Assembly: GCA_964638155.1 (NCBI GenBank)
Contig: CAZWYI010000042.1
Coordinates: 1-13,495, forward strand
Length of the DNA: 13,495 nucleotides
Origin: CAYZTD01 sp964638155
Lineage (GTDB): Archaea; Thermoplasmatota; E2; DHVEG-1
Direction of reading: 5' to 3'
Part shown: positions 1-7,685 of the stretch, piece by piece
Layout: every line of letters begins with the position of its first letter
How positions within the stretch are numbered: the first letter of the stretch is position 1
Made by a program: the position numbers and the translations under genes
Notes under the pieces: model-generated
The model's database searches: none
What the model saw: only the letters and a program-made list of their open reading frames with translations
Told to the model about the DNA's origin: nothing

Positions 1-117
1 TTTTCAGAAAGTAGAGATGAAATTCAAATTTCATCTACTTTCCGAACTACTGTAAGAGGAAAAAAATATAATAATCTTACAGATGTTTTTATAGTAAAAT
101 ATTATTCATTTGATTAA
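1..117 (+). CDS. possible C-terminal fragment of an unidentified protein
   Basis: The first frame is open from the window edge to tandem TAA TAA stops (115-120) and gives 38 residues ending VFIVKYYSFD. Codon choice (GAA, AGA, ATA, GAT) fits the neighbouring genes, and the residue mix is compatible with a beta-rich protein end. I do not recognise the family, and it does not look like the archaeal NusA-like KH protein often found ahead of rpsL. The same stretch holds two inverted repeats (7-42 and 50-82), the second followed by a short T run. It could therefore be a transcribed structured region in which the open frame is chance. The rpsL gene has its own promoter further on, so this gene need not be in the same operon. 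Confidence 0.4.
   Translation, partial: FSESRDEIQISSTFRTTVRGKKYNNLTDVFIVKYYSFD
7..42 (+). repeat. inverted repeat, 14-bp stem with 2-nt bulge
   Basis: GAAAGTAG (7-14) pairs with CTACTTTC (35-42), and ATGAAA (17-22) pairs with TTTCAT (29-34). The two blocks are separated by an unpaired AG on the left arm, and the loop is six bases. All 14 pairs are Watson-Crick. It lies inside the possible gene end at 1-117; its function is unknown. Confidence 0.6.
50..90 (+). terminator. inverted repeat followed by a T run, possible terminator
   Basis: CTGTAAGA (50-57) is the exact reverse complement of TCTTACAG (75-82), with a 17-nt loop, and a T5 run follows at 86-90. It could end the upstream transcript. 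However, the T run precedes the apparent stop codon at 115, so a terminator role conflicts with the open frame over 1-117. Confidence 0.3.
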
Positions 118-154
118 TAAACTTTGAAAGTTAAAATAAATTCTAAAAACCATC

Positions 155-170
155 TAAAAGATTTATATAT
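155..170 (+). promoter_or_regulatory. archaeal promoter (BRE + TATA box) of the rpsL operon
   Basis: An A/G-rich BRE-like element (155-160) lies directly before TTTATATAT (162-170), a close match to the archaeal TATA box. Transcription would start near 190-195, just ahead of the GGTGA ribosome-binding site (204-208). This placement argues that the upstream in-frame TTG at 124 is not the rpsL start. Confidence 0.65.
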
Positions 171-213
171 CAAAAGCACATACAGCCTTAATCCTATTCA
201 ACAGGTGAACAAA

Positions 214-645
214 TTGGGTAAAGGAATAAATGCAGCAAGAAAGCTAAAAAAAGCAAGAAAAAAACAGCTATGGAACGATAGACACTACAAAAAACGTGTC
301 CTACACTTAAAAGAAAAAGCAGATCCCTTAGAGGGTACAGCACAAGCTAGAGGAATCGTTATAGAAAAAGTAGGAATAGAAGCAAAGCAGCCTAACTCAG
401 CTATTAGAAAATGTGTGAAAGTACAACTTATAAAAAACGGAAGGCAAATCACAGCGTTTGCACCAGGAAACAATGCAATCAGCTTTATAGATGAGCATGA
501 CGAAGTCATGGTCGAAGGAATAGGCGGACGTATGGGTAGAAGTTACGGAGATATCCCAGGTGTCCGATTTAAAGTTATAAAAGTAAATGATATATCACTT
601 GAACAAATGATTAAAGGTAAAGTAGAAAAGGCGATGAGAAGATAA
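214..645 (+). CDS. rpsL: small ribosomal subunit protein uS12
   Basis: uS12 is a 30S subunit protein at the decoding centre that monitors codon-anticodon pairing. The 143-residue product has the archaeal family layout: N-terminal GKG-AARKLKKARKK basic tail, DPLEGTAQARGIV, the conserved KQPNSAIRK loop, RQITAFAPG, FIDEHDEV and GDIPGVRFKVIKVN near the C-terminus. The frame can be extended to a TTG at 124, adding 30 residues. I chose TTG at 214 because the family begins at (M)GKG, a GGTGA ribosome-binding site sits at 204-208, and a TATA box (162-170) lies inside the would-be extension. It is first in an rpsL-rpsG-fusA operon; the next ATG follows its stop after one base. Nothing looks broken. 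Confidence 0.96.
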   Translation: MGKGINAARKLKKARKKQLWNDRHYKKRVLHLKEKADPLEGTAQARGIVIEKVGIEAKQPNSAIRKCVKVQLIKNGRQITAFAPGNNAISFIDEHDEVMVEGIGGRMGRSYGDIPGVRFKVIKVNDISLEQMIKGKVEKAMRR

Positions 646-646
646 T

Positions 647-1240
647 ATGGCAGATAATAAACCTAATACAAAAACTAATAATTTCTTTCCAGTACTTGGA
701 AAATACAATATGGATGAATTAAAAGTAGAAGACAAAGGCCTTGAAAAATATATGAACCTAGATACAGATAATATCTATCTAGGCGGCAAATTTTCAAATA
801 AAATGTTTGCCAAATCAAAAATTCCAATAGTAGAGCGCTTGATCAACAACATCATGAGAACACAGAAATACAACGGGAAAAAAATAAAGGCCTACAAGAT
901 CCTAAGAGATGCATTTGAGATAATAGACAAAAAGACAAAAAGTAATCCTATGCAAATACTTGTTAACGCTATTCAGAATGCTGCACCAAAAGAAGAAACA
1001 ACACGTCTGCGTTTTGGTGGAATCTCAGTTCCAAAAGCAGTAGATGCAGCACCACAAAGACGCCTTGATATAGCACTAAGAAATATATCAACAGGTGCAG
1101 TAAATGCAACAATAAAAAACAAGAAAAAAATGGAACAATGCCTTGCAGATGAAATAATAAAAGCAAGCAAAAACGATGTAGCTTCATACTCTGTTGGAAA
1201 GAAAAACGATATAGAACGTGTCGCTAAATCAGCTAGATAA
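647..1240 (+). CDS. rpsG: small ribosomal subunit protein uS7
   Basis: uS7 nucleates assembly of the 3' major (head) domain of 16S rRNA and lies next to the E site. The 197-residue product matches archaeal uS7 over its whole length: FGKYN-like N-terminal segment, KIPIVERLINNIMR, the helix NPMQILVNAIQNAAPKEETT, the beta-hairpin segment RFGGISVPKAVD, PQRRLDIALRNI, and LADEIIKASKNDVASYSVGKK before the C-terminal ERVAKSAR. The ATG lies one base after the rpsL stop, so the two are almost certainly translated from one transcript. Only a weak G-rich sequence precedes it inside the end of rpsL, which suggests coupled translation. About 40 bases separate its stop from the EF-2 start. Confidence 0.96.
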   Translation: MADNKPNTKTNNFFPVLGKYNMDELKVEDKGLEKYMNLDTDNIYLGGKFSNKMFAKSKIPIVERLINNIMRTQKYNGKKIKAYKILRDAFEIIDKKTKSNPMQILVNAIQNAAPKEETTRLRFGGISVPKAVDAAPQRRLDIALRNISTGAVNATIKNKKKMEQCLADEIIKASKNDVASYSVGKKNDIERVAKSAR

Positions 1241-1280
1241 AAATGAGATTTATTATTTAAAAATTTGAGGTTTGATTAGA

Positions 1281-4200
1281 ATGGGAAAGAAAGAAGATAA
1301 CATCAAAAAAGCAAAAAACTTGATGAATAAACTAAAACGAATAAGAAATATAGGGATTGCAGCCCACATTGATCATGGCAAATGTGTATCTGGCAACTCA
1401 CTAATATCTTTATCAAATGGAGAAAATATTACTGCTAAAGACCTGTTTGAAAAATACAACAAAAAAGAAAATATTGTTAGAAAAGAAAAAAATGAAACAG
1501 TTGCAAAAGTAGATGATATAAAAGTTACTAGTTTTGATAAAGAAACTAAAAAAATTACAAAAGGAAAAATAACACATACTTGGAAATTAAAAAAAACAGA
1601 TCCTTTGATGAAAATAGAAATAGAAAATGGTAGAAGTATAAAAACAACACCAGAACATAAGTTTTTAATTTTAGACAAAGAAACTGCAAACATAATAGAG
1701 AAAAGAGCAGATAAGATAAAAGAAGAAGATGTAATAATATCTGCAAGAAAACTTTTTCATAAAAATATTTCAAATAAAAAGTTAAAAGAAAAAATGATTA
1801 AAAACTTAGCTAAAAAAGAAGAGTTTTACACTTGTTTATCTAAAGATTTAAAAGAAGAATTACATAAAAAAATATTACAAAAAGGAGTGAAAAAAGTTTA
1901 TAATAATATCGATACAAGTGTACAAGAAAAATCATTTTATCATATGGTTTGGAGAGGAGAATACAGAATTAACATTTTAAACCAGATATGCCAGGATCTT
2001 AATTTAGATTTTTCAAAAATTTATGACAATCTTAAATGGATTAACTATAGAAATATAAAATCAAAAGGAAGTAAATCCTCACTAAAAATAAAACCACCTA
2101 AAGATTTTGATTCCTTTTATTATCTAGCAGGGCTTTTCCTTGGAGATGGAGACTTAAATGGAAATATAACTAACAATAGTTCTTTTATCCAAGAAAAAGT
2201 TAAAAAAATTGCTAAAAATTTAGATTTAAACTGCAAAATTAGAAAATTTAACAATAGGGCAACTAGAATAGAAATAGGAGGACTTACTCTAAAAGGATTT
2301 TTAGAGGCTTTATTTGATTATCCGTTGAATAAAAAATCACACAAAATAAAGATATCAACATTCTTAGAAACATCACCAAAAAAATATATTGCATCTTTTA
2401 TAAGAGGATATCTTGATGCTGATGGAACAATAGAAAAAGGCAGATCAGCAGTATCAATGTCTTCAGTTAGCAAAGAATTCCTTGATAAGTTACAGCTTTT
2501 ATTTTACAAGTTTGATATTGGAAGTATTTATAACAAGAAGAAAAACACTCTATACATTTCTGGAAAAAGTTCTCTTGAAAATTTCAAAGAAATTGGTTTT
2601 AATCTCCCAGAAAAACAAAATAGATTTGAAGAGTTACTAAGAAAAAGTTCTATTTCAAAAATCGATTATGTCCCAATATCGGGAAGTGTACTTAAAAAGA
2701 TTAGAGAAAAATTAGAAATATCTCAAAATAAAATATCAAAATATTATCGTAACTATGAAGAAAACATTGTTGGTTTATCTAAAAAATCACTAGAAAATAT
2801 ATTAGACAGATATTCTAATTTTAACATTGAAAACCCAGATTTAACTAATCTTAGAAATCTTACATATGATGATTCTTCTTTTATGAAAATTAAATCTATT
2901 GAAACCTGCAGCAAAGAAGAATTTGTCTATGATTTTACTGTGGAAAAATATCATAATTTTGTAGCAAACGGATTAATTATTCACAACACTACTCTTTCAG
3001 ATAATTTACTTGCAGGCTGCGGTATGATGAGCGAGGAACTAGCTGGAAAGCAGCTTGCTCTTGATTTTGATGAACAAGAGGCAGATAGAGGCATTACTAT
3101 TGATACAGCTAGTGCTTCTATGGTTCATGATTTTGAGGAAAATGAATATTTAATTAACCTACTTGATACACCTGGGCACGTTGACTTTGGTGGTGATGTT
3201 ACTCGTGCTATGCGTGCTGTTGATGGATGTGTAGTAGTAGTTTGTGCTGTAGAAGGTGCTATGCCTCAGACTGAAACAGTTATCAGACAAGCCCTACGTG
3301 AAAAAGTAAAACCTATATTATTTATAAATAAAGTTGATCGACTGATCAATGAATTAAGGGTTACACCTGAAGAAATGCAGCAGCGTTTCGTTACAATCAT
3401 TACAAAATTCAACGAGCTTTTAAATAAAACAGTTCCAGATGAATTCAAAGGTAAATGGGATGTAAAAGTAGAAGATGGAAGTGTTGCCTTTGGCTCAGCT
3501 TATTATAACTGGGCAATTTCAGCACCATACATGGAAAAAAGCGGTCTATCTTTCAAAGATATTTATGATTATTGCCATAATGAACAGCAAAAGGAACTAG
3601 CTAAAAAAACACCTATACATGAGGTACTTTTAGATATGGTTGTAGATCATTTGCCTTCACCTGATATTGCCCAAAAATATCGTATCCCTCATATCTGGCG
3701 AGGAGACCAAGAAAGTAAACTTGGTAAAAGCATGATGGAAACAAACGAAAACGGACCTCTTGCTTTGATGGTTACTAAAATTGTTATGGATCCACATGCA
3801 GGAGAGGTTGCTGTCGGTAGAATGTACAGCGGTATGGTAAAACGTGGTCAGAGTTGTTATGTTGTAGGAGTACCTAAGCTAAATCGCATCCAACAGGTCA
3901 ACCTTATGGTTGGAGCAGATAGAATTCCTGTTGATCATGTAAGTGCAGGTAATATCGTTGCATTAACAGGATTAAAAGATGCAATAGCTGGTAGTACTGT
4001 CGCTGATGATTCAGAAGATGATCCATTTGAAAGAATAGTTCATGTAAGTGAACCAGTTGTAACAGTTGCTGTTGAAGCAAAAAACACTAAAGATTTACCA
4101 AAGCTTATTGAAGTTCTTAGAATTGTTTCAAAAGCAGATCCATCGATTCAAGTTGATATAAACCAGGAAACTGGTGAAAACCTTATGAGCGGTATGGGAG

Positions 4201-5084
4201 AACTTCATCTCGAGATTACTGAATATAGGATTAGAAAAGAATATGGCGTTGATATAGTTACATCTGAACCGATTGTTGTTTATCGTGAATCAGTTGGAAA
4301 GAAAAGTAAACAAAAATTCGAAGGTAAATCACCAAATAAACATAATAGATTCTATATAGAAGTTGAACCTCTTGATGAAAAAATTATAAAAGCAATATAT
4401 GACAACGAAATTCCTGATAACATCAAAAAATACAAAAAAGATGTGGAAAAGAAACTGCAGGAACTTGGAGTGGACAAGGTTACAGCAAAAGGCATGTTTG
4501 GAAAACAAGGGTTAAATTTGATTACAGATGTCACAAAAGGAATTCAATATCTACATGAAACTAGAGAACTAATTAAAGAAGCATTTGATGAAGTAATGAA
4601 AAGTGGACCAATCTCTGATGAACCATGTCAAGGTATTTTATTAAAATTAGTAGATGCAAAGCTTCACGAGGATGCTATACATCGTGGACCAGCACAGGTA
4701 ATACCAGCTGTTCGTAACGCTATATATGGTGCTATAACAATTTCAGATCCAATACTTCTTGAACCTATGCAAAAGGTCTTTATCAGTACACCTCAAGATT
4801 TAATGGGTGATGCAAGTCGTGAGTTAAACCAGAGAAGAGCAACTGTTAAAGAAATGACTACTGAAAAAGACATGGTAAATATTGATGCTAAAGCACCTGT
4901 TGCTGAAATGTTTGGTTTTGCTTCATCAATTAGAAGTGCAACCGGTGGAAGGGTTCTTTGGAATACTGAAAATATAGGTTTTGAACCAATGCCAAAACAC
5001 CTTCAAAAAGATGTTGTAACTCAAATCAGAGAAAGAAAGGGTTTAAAACCAGAGCCAAACCCAGCAAGTTATTATATGGACTAA
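1281..5084 (+). CDS. fusA: translation elongation factor EF-2 precursor, interrupted by an intein
   Basis: EF-2 is the GTPase that moves tRNAs and mRNA through the ribosome after peptide bond formation. The 1267-residue precursor would give a 732-residue factor after loss of the 535-residue intein, the usual archaeal size. The split P-loop reads AHIDHGK / TTLSDNLLAG; then come the switch I RGITID, G3 DTPGH and G4 NKVD. Domains II-V follow, including the domain IV tip HEDAIHRGPAQ. Its second His (precursor 1134, mature 599) is the expected diphthamide site. ATG 1281 is preferred over the TTG at 1272, because GAGGT (1267-1271) ends 9 bases before the ATG but abuts the TTG, and because archaeal EF-2 begins MG. 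It is the third gene of the operon and ends in a hairpin-T7 signal. Splicing is needed for activity, since the intein separates Lys and Thr of the nucleotide-binding loop. Confidence 0.96.
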   Translation: MGKKEDNIKKAKNLMNKLKRIRNIGIAAHIDHGKCVSGNSLISLSNGENITAKDLFEKYNKKENIVRKEKNETVAKVDDIKVTSFDKETKKITKGKITHTWKLKKTDPLMKIEIENGRSIKTTPEHKFLILDKETANIIEKRADKIKEEDVIISARKLFHKNISNKKLKEKMIKNLAKKEEFYTCLSKDLKEELHKKILQKGVKKVYNNIDTSVQEKSFYHMVWRGEYRINILNQICQDLNLDFSKIYDNLKWINYRNIKSKGSKSSLKIKPPKDFDSFYYLAGLFLGDGDLNGNITNNSSFIQEKVKKIAKNLDLNCKIRKFNNRATRIEIGGLTLKGFLEALFDYPLNKKSHKIKISTFLETSPKKYIASFIRGYLDADGTIEKGRSAVSMSSVSKEFLDKLQLLFYKFDIGSIYNKKKNTLYISGKSSLENFKEIGFNLPEKQNRFEELLRKSSISKIDYVPISGSVLKKIREKLEISQNKISKYYRNYEENIVGLSKKSLENILDRYSNFNIENPDLTNLRNLTYDDSSFMKIKSIETCSKEEFVYDFTVEKYHNFVANGLIIHNTTLSDNLLAGCGMMSEELAGKQLALDFDEQEADRGITIDTASASMVHDFEENEYLINLLDTPGHVDFGGDVTRAMRAVDGCVVVVCAVEGAMPQTETVIRQALREKVKPILFINKVDRLINELRVTPEEMQQRFVTIITKFNELLNKTVPDEFKGKWDVKVEDGSVAFGSAYYNWAISAPYMEKSGLSFKDIYDYCHNEQQKELAKKTPIHEVLLDMVVDHLPSPDIAQKYRIPHIWRGDQESKLGKSMMETNENGPLALMVTKIVMDPHAGEVAVGRMYSGMVKRGQSCYVVGVPKLNRIQQVNLMVGADRIPVDHVSAGNIVALTGLKDAIAGSTVADDSEDDPFERIVHVSEPVVTVAVEAKNTKDLPKLIEVLRIVSKADPSIQVDINQETGENLMSGMGELHLEITEYRIRKEYGVDIVTSEPIVVYRESVGKKSKQKFEGKSPNKHNRFYIEVEPLDEKIIKAIYDNEIPDNIKKYKKDVEKKLQELGVDKVTAKGMFGKQGLNLITDVTKGIQYLHETRELIKEAFDEVMKSGPISDEPCQGILLKLVDAKLHEDAIHRGPAQVIPAVRNAIYGAITISDPILLEPMQKVFISTPQDLMGDASRELNQRRATVKEMTTEKDMVNIDAKAPVAEMFGFASSIRSATGGRVLWNTENIGFEPMPKHLQKDVVTQIRERKGLKPEPNPASYYMD
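1383..2987 (+). mobile_element. intein with LAGLIDADG homing endonuclease, inserted in the EF-2 P-loop
   Basis: This in-frame insertion encodes 535 residues, Cys1 to Asn535, followed by Thr as the +1 extein residue. All splicing blocks are visible: Cys1 with CVSGNSLI (block A), T89-P-E-H92 (block B, TxxH), VYDFTVEKYHNFVANG (block F, 515-530) and the terminal His534-Asn535 (block G). Between them lie two LAGLIDADG motifs: LAGLFLGDG at 248-256 (acidic residue Asp255) and IRGYLDADG at 340-348 (Asp347). Both metal-binding acids are kept, so the endonuclease may be active. Residues 431-475 look like a helix-turn-helix DNA-binding module. The 120-240 region before the endonuclease is basic and helical. 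The intein is more A-rich than the C-terminal extein. By family knowledge it excises autocatalytically and spreads by cutting intein-free EF-2 genes; activity here is inferred. Confidence 0.95.
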
Positions 5085-5107
5085 AAAATTAGTCCTAAAA
5101 TTTTTTT
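5078..5107 (+). terminator. hairpin plus T7 tract after fusA
   Basis: GGACTAA (5078-5084, containing the fusA stop codon) pairs perfectly with TTAGTCC (5089-5095) over a four-base A loop. T7 follows at 5101-5107, then more T-rich sequence. In archaea the T tract alone usually stops the polymerase, so the hairpin may serve mainly to protect the 3' end. Confidence 0.6.
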
Positions 5108-5124
5108 ATTATTCTTCAAAAATT

Positions 5125-5138
5125 AAAAAATATTATAT
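5125..5138 (+). promoter_or_regulatory. possible TATA-type promoter of the 116-residue gene
   Basis: AAAAAATATTATAT (5125-5138) resembles an archaeal BRE plus TATA box. It is placed so that transcription would start about 10-15 bases before the ATG at 5173, close to the GAGG ribosome-binding site (5162-5165). Confidence 0.4.
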
Positions 5139-5172
5139 CAATGATAGATATTACAAATACTGAGGATGCACA

Positions 5173-5523
5173 ATGGATAGAGGAACAATTCCGATAAATA
5201 AAAACTATCTTCTAGAATATAGATACTACGACAGAGATAGTAATTTTAAATATTTCAACAGAAAATTTGAAATCTTTGTTTTAGAAAAAAAGACACTCAA
5301 AAAAAACTATGTAATGCACATGGATAACGCTGATCCAAGACAGATGATGCCCGGAATTTATAAAGCAAATACAGGTAAAAAAAGACATAAATTTGGGATA
5401 ACAACACTAAACTGGAATGATATAAAAACAAAGTTTTCAAATTATATTATTGATGAACTAGGAAAAAAATCAGAAGGAAATATTAAAAAAGCAGTGGGAA
5501 AACTTAATTCACCAAAGCTATAA
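5173..5523 (+). CDS. hypothetical protein, 116 residues, basic
   Basis: I do not recognise this protein. ATG 5173 is preceded by GAGGATG (5162-5168) at a normal distance and by its own TATA-like element, which supports a real gene. The product is basic and aromatic-rich, has no signal peptide or membrane span, and reads as a compact alpha/beta protein. There is a Tyr-rich segment near residues 13-20 (LLEYRYYD), a central HMDNADPRQMMPGIYKA and a Lys-rich C-terminal tail. It follows fusA after the terminator hairpin, where many euryarchaea carry EF-1 alpha and uS10 instead. Its stop lies 3 bp from the stop of the convergent mcm gene. A nucleic-acid-binding role would fit the charge but is only a guess. 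Confidence 0.75.
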   Translation: MDRGTIPINKNYLLEYRYYDRDSNFKYFNRKFEIFVLEKKTLKKNYVMHMDNADPRQMMPGIYKANTGKKRHKFGITTLNWNDIKTKFSNYIIDELGKKSEGNIKKAVGKLNSPKL

Positions 5524-5526
5524 TTC

Positions 5527-7635
5527 CTAGTATTCAGTAATCTTATATTTATTATGTACTGGCTCATAGATTTGGCCATTACGCTTAAGTCTATCAAGAG
5601 CTTCTTCTATTTTACCTGACTCAAGACCATTTATTTCACCTTCACGAATAATGTCACCACGAGCCGCATTACCATCTTTTGATTCAGAACTCAAGCGTTG
5701 AACAATATCAATAACATTACGCATTCTATCATGCTGAGAATGGCTTATTCCAGTTGCAATAATATCGATATCAATTTTACCGGTTTCTTTATCCATACCA
5801 ACACGACGGAGATAACGCTCAATTATATAGATAGAACGTTTAGCATCCTCAACTGCAACTGAATCACTTAATCTTATCTTAGCACTAGCCTCCGCAAGAC
5901 GTACAAAAGCCTCAAGTTGTCTAGGAGTAAACGTTATAGAATCCTCAGAAGAATTTCTGTAATCAACATAATAGTTTTTAATCAAATCACGTGCCTCATC
6001 AGTCATCACAGGAAAAATATATCTTTTTGCGTATGCTACATATTTACGTAAAAACTCTGGATCAAAAATAGGTTGAATAATCTTTGTCAGTTCATCTCTT
6101 TGTTTTTTAGAATACTTTGATTTTTTTGATCTTTTAATATTTTCAGTTACTTGCCCTGCATGATGAGTGTTTAAAATATGTGATGCTAAATCAGTATCCC
6201 TTGTTCTATCAGGCCTATCAAGAATAGAAAATATTAGATCAAAACGAGAAATAAGAGCAGGAGGCATATTAATTTGTTCATGCATAGGAATAAATTCATC
6301 AAACCGACCTAACTTTGGATTTGCAGCAGCAAGAATTGCACATCTTGCTTTTAAGGTTGCATTAATACCAGCTTTTGCAACAGATATCTCCTGCTGCTCC
6401 ATAGCCTGATGAAGACTACTACGATCCTGATCAGCCATTTTATCTATTTCATCAACACAAGCTATACCCATATCAGCAAGAACCAAAGCTCCAGCTTCAA
6501 GAGTCCACTGTCCTTCACCAAACTCATCACGGACTGCTGCAGCAGTAAGACCAGCAGCAGAAGACGCTTTTCCAGAAGCATAAACACTACGCGGAGAAAG
6601 TTTAGACATATACGTTAACAATTGAGATTTTGCAGTACCGGGATCTCCCACAAAAAGAGCATGAATATCACCACGGATACGTGTTCCATCAGGCATTTCT
6701 TTTGGAACACCCCCAAAAAGCTGCAAAATCAATGCATCTTTTTCAATATCCATACCATAAATAGTAGGAGCAATACTAGCACGCATTTTTTCATAAATCT
6801 TAGGGTCTTTACTAATCTTTAAAATCTCTTCTTCATCCTCAGTTGAAATCTCAACTTCTTCAAAAGCATACTCCTGGGTTTCAACACTAATTGCATCCAT
6901 AGCCTTAGCAAAAGCAGTAAGTCTATAAGTACCGCGCCTTCGCTGCATAGAATGAAGAATACCATTAGCAATAACTCTATCACCCGGAGCAATCTCACCA
7001 ACTAGATCATCTTCAAGATAAACACTAATACGCTCAGGTTGAGCACCACCACGAAGACCCTCAGGATTCTCTTGAATCTCAATTTTCTGAGAATCAATAA
7101 ACTTTGAAAGATTAGAGACAAGTTTAAAAGAAGAAACTCTACCACAGCCGCCCTGATCTTCGAAACACTCAGACGGCTCCTTTAAAATATCTTCTTCCTG
7201 CTCAATTCGGATAATAGCACCGCATTTCTGGCATTGAAACGCAGCAATCTGAAGCTTAGGTCGAACCTCAGTTCTTTTTTTAACAAGACCCTCGATACTC
7301 ATCAACCTACCAAGATGATTAGCACGGATATGACGAATAATAAGCTTATTAGTATCGGGAAGATTAAACAATCTAAAATTAAGTTTAAGTTTATTTTCAG
7401 AAGCAACATCAATATTTTTTAGTGCTTCTTCAGCGTTAAAAAGAAATTTATACGGCTGACTCAATAGACCCTCAGCAAGATCTGGTGCAAACTTATCAAC
7501 AGCCCAATAATCAACAAATAAACTACGTTTATCAGGATACTCGAGAGCAACCGTTTCAATATCTGACTTACAACTCTCCTCAAAGAATTTCTGCCACTTT
7601 GCAACTAAGTTCTGATCTTTAAGTAGTTTGACCGT
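5527..7635 (-). CDS. mcm: replicative DNA helicase MCM, apparent non-AUG start
   Basis: MCM forms the hexameric ring helicase that unwinds the chromosome at the fork. The AAA+ core shows Walker A GDPGTAKS (residues 330-337), Walker B VDEID (394-398), sensor 1 AAANP (Asn439) and the arginine finger SRFD (Arg464). The N-terminal part has a zinc-binding set (Cys135, 138, 157, 164), and the C-terminal 80 residues look like the winged helix. The first standard start codon (TTG 7464) would drop the first 57 residues, including the conserved YPDKRSLFVDYW segment. The frame continues intact upstream to a TAA with no ATG, GTG or TTG. I place the start at ACG (7635-7633), six bases after GGGGGA (7647-7642) and downstream of a good TATA box; in-frame ATT and ATA directly precede it. 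The product would be 702 residues, normal for the family. A sequence error in an ATG is the alternative. No intein is present. Confidence 0.93.
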   Translation of the reverse strand, partial: TVKLLKDQNLVAKWQKFFEESCKSDIETVALEYPDKRSLFVDYWAVDKFAPDLAEGLLSQPYKFLFNAEEALKNIDVASENKLKLNFRLFNLPDTNKLIIRHIRANHLGRLMSIEGLVKKRTEVRPKLQIAAFQCQKCGAIIRIEQEEDILKEPSECFEDQGGCGRVSSFKLVSNLSKFIDSQKIEIQENPEGLRGGAQPERISVYLEDDLVGEIAPGDRVIANGILHSMQRRRGTYRLTAFAKAMDAISVETQEYAFEEVEISTEDEEEILKISKDPKIYEKMRASIAPTIYGMDIEKDALILQLFGGVPKEMPDGTRIRGDIHALFVGDPGTAKSQLLTYMSKLSPRSVYASGKASSAAGLTAAAVRDEFGEGQWTLEAGALVLADMGIACVDEIDKMADQDRSSLHQAMEQQEISVAKAGINATLKARCAILAAANPKLGRFDEFIPMHEQINMPPALISRFDLIFSILDRPDRTRDTDLASHILNTHHAGQVTENIKRSKKSKYSKKQRDELTKIIQPIFDPEFLRKYVAYAKRYIFPVMTDEARDLIKNYYVDYRNSSEDSITFTPRQLEAFVRLAEASAKIRLSDSVAVEDAKRSIYIIERYLRRVGMDKETGKIDIDIIATGISHSQHDRMRNVIDIVQRLSSESKDGNAARGDIIREGEINGLESGKIEEALDRLKRNGQIYEPVHNKYKITEY

Positions 7636-7641
7636 TATAAT

Positions 7642-7647
7642 TCCCCC
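7642..7647 (-). promoter_or_regulatory. strong ribosome-binding site that decides the mcm start
   Basis: GGGGGA on the minus strand lies six bases before ACG 7635-7633, and no standard start codon follows at a suitable distance in the MCM frame. It is one of the strongest purine-rich ribosome-binding sites in the window, which supports initiation here rather than at TTG 7464. Confidence 0.6.
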
Positions 7648-7685
7648 AAATAAACTAATGGTAAAAAAATGATAACAAGATTCTA

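Noticed and set aside
124..213. 30-residue N-terminal extension of uS12 from TTG 124
   Set aside because: The family begins at the GKG motif, a ribosome-binding site sits just before TTG 214, and a promoter lies inside the extension.
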